Below the pieces are notes generated by a model. The model saw only the letters and a program-made list of their open reading frames with translations. It was not told where the DNA came from and made no database searches. This document shows positions 57,957-64,000 of a stretch of 64,000 nucleotides of DNA, piece after piece (positions within the stretch are counted from its first letter, which is position 1; each line of letters opens with the position of its first letter). The position numbers and the translations under genes were made by a program. The stretch spans positions 1,922,001-1,986,000 of the forward strand of contig NC_002678.2 of the NCBI RefSeq assembly GCF_000009625.1, read 5' to 3'. The stretch comes from Mesorhizobium japonicum MAFF 303099 (GTDB lineage: Bacteria > Pseudomonadota > Alphaproteobacteria > Rhizobiales > Rhizobiaceae).

Positions 57957-59411
57957 TCATTCGCGAAAATGGCTTTGCAGCGCGGTGCGAAACTTCTGCA
58001 TCGTCTTTTCGGTCGTCTGCGCATCGGCCGCCGCAAAGCCCATGACGAGGCCGTTCTGCTGCGTGCCGTGGCGGTACTGGATCGACAGCGCCGAAACGTT
58101 GATGCCTTGCTGCAGCGCCGCCTCGGCAACCGCCCTGTCGCTGCATCCGTCGCGGAAAATGCCGACGACCTGGATGCCGGATTCGGTCGCGTGGAAATCC
58201 AGCCATTCCCCGAGATGCCGTTGCGCGCTTTCCAGGAAGAACTGCCGTCTCTCCGCGTAGAGCCGCCGCATGCGCCTGAGATGGCGGGTGAAATGCCCCT
58301 CATTCATGAAGTCCGCCAGCGCAGCCTGGGTCAGCAAGGGGGCGAACTGGCCGCTCACGCTCAGCGCCGAGACGATCGTATGGTCGATCGCCTTGGGCGC
58401 CACCATGAAGCCGAGACGCATGGCCGGGAAAAGGATCTTGGCGAAAGTGCCGACATAGACCACGCGGTTCGACGCGCCTATGCCTTGCAGCGCCGGGATG
58501 GGCTGGCCCTGGAAACGGTATTCGCCGTCATAGTCGTCCTCGATGATCCACGAGCGCCAGGTCTCGGCCATGTGCAGCAGGTTGAGCCGCTGTTCCATCG
58601 GCATGGTTATGCCGAGCGGGTGATGGCAGGAGGGCGTCACGAAGATCATGCGGGGCACGACATCAGGCGGATCGAGATCCCAGCCGGCATTGCTGACGCG
58701 CAGCGGCGCCAGTTTCGCCCCGGCCGAGACGAAGGCCGAGCCGGCGCCGTAATAGCCAGGCTCCTCCATCCACACCGTGTCGCCGTCATCGATCAGCAGC
58801 CGGGCCAGGAGATCGAACGCCGACTGCGCGCCATTGGTCACCACGATCTGCTCGGCTGTGCACTTCACGCCGCGCGAGGCGGTGAGGTAGCGCGCTATGG
58901 CCTCGCAAAGCGGCGGATAGCCCTTGACGTGATAGGTGCCGAAAAGATCGATATGGGCGAACTTGGCGCGGCGGCCGAGCAGCTTCGACCAGGTGTTGAA
59001 CGGAAAATTGTCCGGATCCGGCATGCCGGGATGGAAGGCAAGCATGCCCGGCCGGCCATGATGATAGGGTTGGGCAAGCATGGTCTGGCCGCGCCGCGAC
59101 AGCGGATTGGCGTCCTCGACCGACATTTGTTCGGCAACTGCCGAACGCGTCGGCAGGTCCATCACCACTGACGGCCTGCGCGGACGTATCGCCAGATAGC
59201 CCTCCAGCGCCAGCTGGTCGCAAGCGGCAATCACCGTGTTGCGCCCGACATTCAGATCCCGCGCCATGACCCGTGTCGAGGGCAGTGCGTGGCCGCTCGG
59301 CAGCACGCGCCGTTCGATCAGGCCGCGCAACTGGACATAGAGCTGCCGGTGCAGATTGGCGGGGCTGTCGCGATCCAGGGCGATGCCGTCGACGGGAAAG
59401 CTGGTCTTCAT
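57957..59411 (-). CDS. MocR-type regulator (GntR helix-turn-helix plus aminotransferase fold)
   Basis: A 484-residue fusion. N-terminal GntR winged helix (RQLYVQLRGLIERRVLPSGH, then LPSTRVMARDLNVGRNTVIA), linker, and a fold-type I aminotransferase domain with PLP-lysine motif VGTFAKILFPAMRLGF and EDDYDGEYRFQG. Known members bind PLP and control vitamin B6, taurine or amine genes, often next to their target. It is divergent from the Gfo/Idh gene, with GGTTC half-sites between. ATG 59411. Confidence 0.93.
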   Translation of the reverse strand: MKTSFPVDGIALDRDSPANLHRQLYVQLRGLIERRVLPSGHALPSTRVMARDLNVGRNTVIAACDQLALEGYLAIRPRRPSVVMDLPTRSAVAEQMSVEDANPLSRRGQTMLAQPYHHGRPGMLAFHPGMPDPDNFPFNTWSKLLGRRAKFAHIDLFGTYHVKGYPPLCEAIARYLTASRGVKCTAEQIVVTNGAQSAFDLLARLLIDDGDTVWMEEPGYYGAGSAFVSAGAKLAPLRVSNAGWDLDPPDVVPRMIFVTPSCHHPLGITMPMEQRLNLLHMAETWRSWIIEDDYDGEYRFQGQPIPALQGIGASNRVVYVGTFAKILFPAMRLGFMVAPKAIDHTIVSALSVSGQFAPLLTQAALADFMNEGHFTRHLRRMRRLYAERRQFFLESAQRHLGEWLDFHATESGIQVVGIFRDGCSDRAVAEAALQQGINVSALSIQYRHGTQQNGLVMGFAAADAQTTEKTMQKFRTALQSHFRE

Positions 59412-59456
59412 CTGGTTCCCAAAAATCAATAGAATCTGGTTCTAACAATGGAACCA
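59411..59456. promoter_or_regulatory. MocR operator candidate
   Basis: Direct repeat TCTGGTTC at 59411-59418 and 59435-59442, 24 bases apart, and an inverted partner GAACCA at 59451-59456. The pattern of a direct repeat plus inverted half-site is like MocR sites. It overlaps the regulator's start. Confidence 0.6.
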
Positions 59457-59508
59457 AAGGAGGCCTACCCTCAAGAAAAAAGCGTTCGGGTTCAGATGGG
59501 GCTGGCCG

Positions 59509-60627
59509 ATGCAGTGCATAAGGGTGGGAGTGATCGGGGCTGGCGGCGTCGCCCAGGTCGAGCACATTCCGAACCTGCTCAAGCTGCACCGGCAGTTCAA
59601 GATCCTTGGCGTCTACGATCCGTCGCGAAAAGTCCGCGCTTTCGTCGGCGAGGAATTCGGCCTCGAAACATTTTCCGATCTCGACGCACTGCTCGCCATG
59701 CCGCTTGACGCCGTGGTCATCGCTTCGCCGGATGCGCTGCACCGAGAACAGAGCCTCGCCGCCTTTGCCAGGGGCCTGCACGTCTTCTGCGAAAAGCCGC
59801 TTTGCTACGGCGCGCAGGACATCGACCAACTGATCGCCGCCAGGGATCGCGCCGGAAAAGTGCTCCAGGTCGGCTACATGAAGCGTTTCGACCCGAGCTA
59901 CGAGGCAGCTCTGAACATGCTGCCCGGCACGGCGCGGACGCTTCGCTCCGTTTCGGTCGAGGTCAACGATCCCGACGCCTGGCCGTTCATCCGGCACGCC
60001 TCCACTTGCCGGGGCGACGACGTCGCGGCGGAATTGATTGCCTCGACCGAAGCCAGGCAGCGCGAGCAGGTCGACCGCGCGGTGCCCGGGCTCGACGATC
60101 CCCACGCCTTTCGCGGCTTTGTCGGCGCCTATTCCTCGTCGATCGTGCACGACGTCAACGCCGTCCATGGCTTGCTCGATGCGCTCGGCGTCGCCGATGG
60201 TGAAATCGTCGGTGCCTCGCTCTTCGCCAAAGGCGAAGCCGGCCAGGGCACTGTCCGGCTGCTTGACGGGCAGGCATTGTGGACCATGGCTCACATCGCC
60301 ACTCCGGGCCTGCCCGATTACCGTGAGCGCATCACGCTCCATTTCGACGACGCCTCGCTCGAGCTGGAATTTCCCTCGCCCTATCTCAACCACCAGCCGA
60401 CGCGGCTGACCATCCGCACCGGCGACGGCCACACGCTTTCCAGCCGCGACATCCGCAGCGGTTATGAAGAGGCTTTCGTCGAGGAGCTGAAGGGCTTCTG
60501 GTCGGCGATCGTCGAGGGCACGGCGGTGCGCAACACGGCCGAGCATGCGCGCCGCGACATGACGCTGCTGGCTGGACTGACCCGCCACCACCTCGACCAA
60601 TCGAAGCAATCAGGAGTTCGCCCGTGA
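59509..60627 (+). CDS. Gfo/Idh/MocA-family sugar or cyclitol dehydrogenase
   Basis: A 372-residue NAD-dependent enzyme with a Rossmann domain (RVGVIGAGGVAQVEHIPNLL), cofactor-lysine motif GLHVFCEKPLCYG and a C-terminal alpha/beta domain. The genomic link with IolE and a sugar ABC transporter suggests inositol or related cyclitol dehydrogenase, but the substrate is inferred. ATG 59509. Its stop overlaps the iolE start (GTGA). Confidence 0.92.
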   Translation: MQCIRVGVIGAGGVAQVEHIPNLLKLHRQFKILGVYDPSRKVRAFVGEEFGLETFSDLDALLAMPLDAVVIASPDALHREQSLAAFARGLHVFCEKPLCYGAQDIDQLIAARDRAGKVLQVGYMKRFDPSYEAALNMLPGTARTLRSVSVEVNDPDAWPFIRHASTCRGDDVAAELIASTEARQREQVDRAVPGLDDPHAFRGFVGAYSSSIVHDVNAVHGLLDALGVADGEIVGASLFAKGEAGQGTVRLLDGQALWTMAHIATPGLPDYRERITLHFDDASLELEFPSPYLNHQPTRLTIRTGDGHTLSSRDIRSGYEEAFVEELKGFWSAIVEGTAVRNTAEHARRDMTLLAGLTRHHLDQSKQSGVRP

Positions 60628-61523
60628 CGGTTCGCATCGGCATCAATCCGATCACCTGGACCAATGATGACGTGCCGGAACTCGGCGGCGATACGCCGCT
60701 CGAAGTGTGTCTGAGCGAAACCAGACAAGCCGGCTATGCCGGCACCGAACTCGGCGGCAAGTTTCCGCGCTGCTCGGCCGAACTGAAGCCGATCATGAAC
60801 CGCTATGGCCTTGCGGTGATTTCCGGCTGGTATGATGGCCGCTGCGACGAGAAGGATGTCGGCGCCGAAATGGATGCGATCAGGCCGCATCTCCAGCTCT
60901 TGAAGGATATGGGCTCCACCCATGTCGTCTATGCCGACACCTCGCGCGGGCGCCACAACGCCATCTGGGGACCGATCTCGCAACGCCCGGCCTTGAGCCC
61001 GGAAGAATGGCCGGCCTATGGCCGCAAGCTGACCGCACTCGCTGAAAGGATGGCGGATTTCGGCGTGCGCATGGCCTTTCACCACCACATGGGAACCATC
61101 GTCGAGACCGATGCCGAGGTCGGCCTGCTGATGCGGCACACCGGCGAGGCGGTCGGCCTGCTCTACGACACCGGCCATTCGATCTTCTCGGGCGGCGACC
61201 CGCTCGCCTTGATCAAGGCGCAGGTCAAACGGGTCGTGCATGTGCATTGCAAGGACGCGCGCAAACCCGTGCTCGAGCGCGCGCGCGCCGAGGACATGAG
61301 TTTCATGGGTGCCGTCATGGACGGGATCTTCACCGTGCCCGGCGACGGCGTCATCGACTATCCCGCCATTTTGCGCGTGCTGGCCGACAATGGTTACAGC
61401 GGCTGGCTGGTCGTCGAGGCCGAGCAGGATCCCAACAAGGCCAACCCGCTGACCTATGCGACGATGGGATTTAAGAACCTATCGCGCATGGCGAGGCAAG
61501 CCGGATTTACCGTCATGGAATGA
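60624..61523 (+). CDS. iolE: Inosose dehydratase
   Basis: A 299-residue TIM-barrel lyase that dehydrates 2-keto-myo-inositol to 3D-trihydroxycyclohexanedione. It has the family start IGINPITWTNDDVPELGGD, FHHHMGTIVET and VHVHCKDARKP with divalent-metal ligands, and EVDRTI-type region replaced by EAEQDP near 270. GTG at 60624, CAGGAG upstream, overlapping the dehydrogenase stop. In inositol catabolism it acts just after the dehydrogenase, consistent with gene order. Confidence 0.92.
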   Translation: MTVRIGINPITWTNDDVPELGGDTPLEVCLSETRQAGYAGTELGGKFPRCSAELKPIMNRYGLAVISGWYDGRCDEKDVGAEMDAIRPHLQLLKDMGSTHVVYADTSRGRHNAIWGPISQRPALSPEEWPAYGRKLTALAERMADFGVRMAFHHHMGTIVETDAEVGLLMRHTGEAVGLLYDTGHSIFSGGDPLALIKAQVKRVVHVHCKDARKPVLERARAEDMSFMGAVMDGIFTVPGDGVIDYPAILRVLADNGYSGWLVVEAEQDPNKANPLTYATMGFKNLSRMARQAGFTVME

Positions 61524-61525
61524 TC

Positions 61526-61544
61526 GAGGCCGCCACGCGGCCTC
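61526..61544 (+). terminator. Stem-loop after iolE
   Basis: A perfect GAGGCCGC-CAC-GCGGCCTC stem. No T run; perhaps processing or attenuation between iolE and the transporter genes. Confidence 0.5.
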
Positions 61545-61612
61545 CAGGGAACCAGTGCTGAGGAATGAAACTGGAAAAGGTGTGTTGAGATTCAGGTCAG
61601 GCCGAGCCGAAA

Positions 61613-61684
61613 ATGACGGCTTTCGAGAACCGGAGCGGAGCGGACATTAGGTCCGTGAGCACCGGAAGCGCAGAAAGCTGTCAT
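61613..61684 (+). repeat. Long imperfect hairpin before sugar-binding protein gene
   Basis: ATGACGGCTTTC (61613-61624) pairs with GAAAGCTGTCAT (61673-61684), and an inner GGAC/GTCC pair lies near the apex. It sits in the 257-base gap after iolE and could be a processing signal, a small intergenic repeat or a structured leader. Confidence 0.5.
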
Positions 61685-61780
61685 TTGCAGGCCGGCATCA
61701 CCTGAACATCAACACAGCTTAAAGGGGCAACTGGACTGCCGACCGTAATTGCGGCGGCGGAAAACAAACAGGAGGTTGTT

Positions 61781-62737
61781 ATGTTTTCGCTTGCGAAATT
61801 AATAAAGCCTGCGCTCGGCCTTCTGGCCGTCCTCACGATGATGGCGGCGGCCACGACCCTTGCGGCCGCCGACCAAACGCGGGTGGTGTTCGTCACCCAC
61901 GGCCAGAGCGGCGACCCCTACTGGTCGGTGGTCAAGAACGGCATGGACGATGCCGCCAAGACGCTCGGCGTCAAGGCAGAATATCTGGCACCAGAGACCT
62001 TCGACATGGCCAAGATGGGGCAGATGATCGACGCCATCGCGGCCTCGAAGCCCGACGGCATGGTTGTTTCGATCCCCGATGCGGCCGCTCTTACAACTCC
62101 GGTCAAGAACGCCGTCGCCGCCGGCATCCCGGTGATCGTCATCGATTCCGGCGGTTCGAAACTTACCCACGACCTTGGCGGCCTGCTGTTCATGGGGCAG
62201 GATGAATTCCAGGCGGGCGTCATGGCCGGCGAGCGCATCAAGGCGCTCGGCCTCACCAAGGCGGTCTGCGCCAACCACGAGGTCGGCAATTCGAGCCTCG
62301 ACGACCGCTGCGCCGGCTTTGCCAAGGGTCTGGGCGTCGACGTTCCGGTGATGAACGGCGTCATCGACCCGACCGAAATGAAGAACCGCGTGATCGCCTA
62401 TATGACCGCTCATGCCGATACACAGTTCATCCTCGCCGTCGGCGCCAGCGGCGCCGAACCGACGCTGGCCGCGCTTGATGAATTGGGCCTGTCGGGCAAG
62501 GTGAAGACCGGCACGTTCGATCTTTCGCCCACGATCCTGCAGGCCGTGGTCGGCGGCAAGATGGAATGGGGCATCGACGCCCAGCAATATGCCATGGGCT
62601 ATATCCCGGTCGCGATGTTCGACCTCTGGAAGAAGTACAAGATCATGCCGATCGCTGACTATCCGACCGGCCCCGGCTTCGTCACCAAGGACACCGCCGC
62701 ATCGGTCATCGAGCTGTCGAAACAAGGCAAGCGCTAA
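61781..62737 (+). CDS. Sugar ABC transporter periplasmic binding protein
   Basis: A 318-residue type-I periplasmic binding protein with a signal peptide (about 1-30). Family segments: VVFVTHGQSGDPYWSVVKNG, MIDAIAASKPDGMVVSIPDA and VIVIDSGGSKLTHDLGGLLF. Typical for ribose/xylose/inositol-type binders; the ligand is not determinable. Start 61781 behind GGAGG. A strong hairpin sits between it and the permease gene. Confidence 0.92.
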   Translation: MFSLAKLIKPALGLLAVLTMMAAATTLAAADQTRVVFVTHGQSGDPYWSVVKNGMDDAAKTLGVKAEYLAPETFDMAKMGQMIDAIAASKPDGMVVSIPDAAALTTPVKNAVAAGIPVIVIDSGGSKLTHDLGGLLFMGQDEFQAGVMAGERIKALGLTKAVCANHEVGNSSLDDRCAGFAKGLGVDVPVMNGVIDPTEMKNRVIAYMTAHADTQFILAVGASGAEPTLAALDELGLSGKVKTGTFDLSPTILQAVVGGKMEWGIDAQQYAMGYIPVAMFDLWKKYKIMPIADYPTGPGFVTKDTAASVIELSKQGKR

Positions 62738-62742
62738 CACTG

Positions 62743-62767
62743 GCGGCCGGGGTCCCGCCCCGGCCGC
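62743..62767 (+). terminator. Attenuating hairpin after binding-protein gene
   Basis: GCGGCCGGGG (62743-62752) pairs with CCCCGGCCGC (62758-62767), then TTCATTTT. It likely partially terminates so that the binding protein is made in excess over the permease. Confidence 0.8.
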
Positions 62768-62789
62768 TTCATTTTGAGGTAACGCAGCC

Positions 62790-63887
62790 ATGGTTTCAGA
62801 GATTCGCGACGAGCGGGTCCGGTCCGTTTCACGCCTGAGCCGCCTGCTAAGCAGGCCGGAGCTTGGCGCGGCCGCCGGTACCGTGCTGGTCTTCGTGTTC
62901 TTCGCCATCACGGCGGGAAGCACGGGGCTGTTCAGTGCCAAGGGCATCGTCAATTTCCTCGAAGTCTCGGCCCAGCTTGGCATTCTCGCCGCTCCCGTGG
63001 CCCTGCTGATGATCGCCGGCGAGTTTGATCTGTCGGTCGGCTCGATGATCGGCTTTGCCGGCATCCTCATCGCCATCCCTGCCGTATTCTGGGGCTGGCC
63101 GATCTGGCTTTCGCTGCTGTTCACCTTCGCCGTCTGCGGCGGCATCGGCGCGCTGAACGGGCTCGCCGTCGTCAGGACCGGCCTGCCCTCCTTCATCGTG
63201 ACGCTCGGCAGCCTCTTCATGTTGCGCGGCCTCACGCTTGGCCTCACGCGCGGCATTTCAGGGCGGACCCAGGTGTCGGGCGTGCACGAGCTGGCGCAGA
63301 ACGATCCCCTCAACAGCCTGTTCTCTGGCCAGGTGTTCACCGGCCTGATCGCCTGGCTTGCCGACCTCGGCCTGATCGGCAAGCGGGCGGACGGAATGCC
63401 GTCGATATCAGGCATTCCGGTGTCGATCGTGTGGTGGATCGTGCTGACACTGGCCTGCACCTGGCTCTTGACGCGCAGCCGCTTCGGCAACTGGATCTTC
63501 GCCGCCGGGGGCGAAGCCAATGCCGCGCGCAATCTCGGCGTGCCGGTGGCGCGCACCAAGATCACGCTGTTCGTCATGACGGCGCTCGCGGCGGCCCTGT
63601 TCGCGGCGATCCAGGTGCTGGTCACCGGCTCCGCCGACACGCTGCGCGGCACGCAGAAGGAATTCGAGGCCATCATCGCCGTCGTCATCGGCGGCACGCT
63701 GCTGACCGGCGGCTATGGATCGGCCATCGGCGCCATGTTCGGCGCCCTGATCTTCGGCGTGGTGCAGATGGGCATCTTCTACACCGGCATCGACACCGAC
63801 TGGTTCAAGCTGTTCATGGGCGCCATGATGGTCATCGCGGTGCTGTTCAACAGCTATGTGCGCAACCGCGCCATGAGGAGTCGGTAA
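62790..63887 (+). CDS. Sugar ABC transporter permease
   Basis: A 365-residue RbsC/XylH-type permease with about ten helices. Family segments [17 protein letters not shown] and the C-terminal [32 protein letters not shown]. The insert between helices (residues about 165-210) is rich in Pro and Gly. ATG 62790 lies 22 bases after the hairpin. Its stop overlaps the ATPase start (TAATG). Confidence 0.93.
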   Translation: MVSEIRDERVRSVSRLSRLLSRPELGAAAGTVLVFVFFAITAGSTGLFSAKGIVNFLEVSAQLGILAAPVALLMIAGEFDLSVGSMIGFAGILIAIPAVFWGWPIWLSLLFTFAVCGGIGALNGLAVVRTGLPSFIVTLGSLFMLRGLTLGLTRGISGRTQVSGVHELAQNDPLNSLFSGQVFTGLIAWLADLGLIGKRADGMPSISGIPVSIVWWIVLTLACTWLLTRSRFGNWIFAAGGEANAARNLGVPVARTKITLFVMTALAAALFAAIQVLVTGSADTLRGTQKEFEAIIAVVIGGTLLTGGYGSAIGAMFGALIFGVVQMGIFYTGIDTDWFKLFMGAMMVIAVLFNSYVRNRAMRSR

Positions 63888-64000
63888 TGGCCGAGCCCTA
63901 TGTCGAACTGAAGTCGGTCAGCAAATATTTCGGCTCGGTCGTAGCGCTGAAGGACGTGTCCTTCGATGTCTGCCCTGGCGAGGTGCATTGCCTGCTCGGC
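63887..64000 (+). CDS. Sugar ABC transporter ATP-binding protein (partial)
   Basis: The first 38 residues of an ABC ATPase: [20 protein letters not shown] and PGEVHCLLG, the start of the Walker A region. The gene is cut by the window end. ATG at 63887 overlaps the permease stop. Confidence 0.9.
   Translation, partial: MAEPYVELKSVSKYFGSVVALKDVSFDVCPGEVHCLLG

Noticed and set aside
58786..60609. Long minus-strand frame opposite the Gfo/Idh gene
   Set aside because: The plus-strand dehydrogenase has clear motifs; the part of the frame that overlaps the MocR gene is in another frame and meaningless.
61799..63697. Long minus-strand frame opposite the sugar transporter genes
   Set aside because: Both plus-strand genes are certain from family motifs; the antisense product is Arg/Ser-rich.

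Overview
The window looks like a chromosomal segment of a high-GC alphaproteobacterium of the order Hyphomicrobiales, most likely Mesorhizobium or a close relative. The reasons are four DUF982 proteins, a DUF1236 protein, a Usg-family protein, a YcgN-type cysteine-cluster protein, two GGAAC-N16-CGTT (EcfG general-stress) promoters upstream of genes, a CIRCE-controlled groESL pair and a ROSE-like leader before small heat-shock genes. Genus is inferred from gene content only.

Layout. 0.3-5.3 kb: an envelope cluster with two exported caspase-like proteins (one with a C-terminal CxxCH motif), an OmpA-domain protein, a YceI-OmpA fusion and an unassigned protein. 5.4-11.8 kb: small exported or membrane proteins, an L,D-transpeptidase, a YihY membrane protein, an EcfG promoter before a 33-residue membrane peptide and a DUF1236 protein, a truncated MFS transporter and an HdeD-like protein. 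11.9-19.7 kb: two hybrid histidine kinases in one operon, one of 1906 residues carrying a nine-unit HAMP array and read from an EcfG-type promoter. 20-27.9 kb: a stress block (two Hsp20, groES-groEL, four DUF982 proteins, Usg and small unknowns) bounded by two ~105-bp direct repeats that begin with a tRNA 3'-end-like sequence.

28-38.1 kb: a TetR regulator, a patatin-acetoacetate decarboxylase-3-hydroxybutyrate dehydrogenase operon and an RND efflux pair. The two operons carry nearly the same promoter/operator block, so one regulator probably controls both. A lipoprotein patatin follows. 38.6-47.7 kb: tRNA-Ile2(CAU), a SIMPL-domain protein, tandem hairpins, a YcgN protein, a Q/A/P-rich OmpA-domain protein, an SDR, and a divergent pair of trypsin/PDZ proteins of which one has lost its catalytic residues.

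47.7-57.9 kb: small regulator-target pairs. These are VOC/TetR, LysR/azoreductase, a toxin-antitoxin pair, AzlCD/AsnC, an MFS transporter, and peroxiredoxin plus an SQR-like flavoprotein beside a BTAD-domain regulator. 57.9-64 kb: a MocR-type regulator, a Gfo/Idh/MocA dehydrogenase, inosose dehydratase (IolE) and a sugar ABC transporter cut by the window end. This reads as a cyclitol or sugar uptake and catabolism locus.

The unifying theme of the first half is stress: EcfG promoters, the heat-shock operons, DUF982 and HdeD-like proteins, and signalling kinases. Most operators and promoters below were read by eye and need experimental or comparative support.
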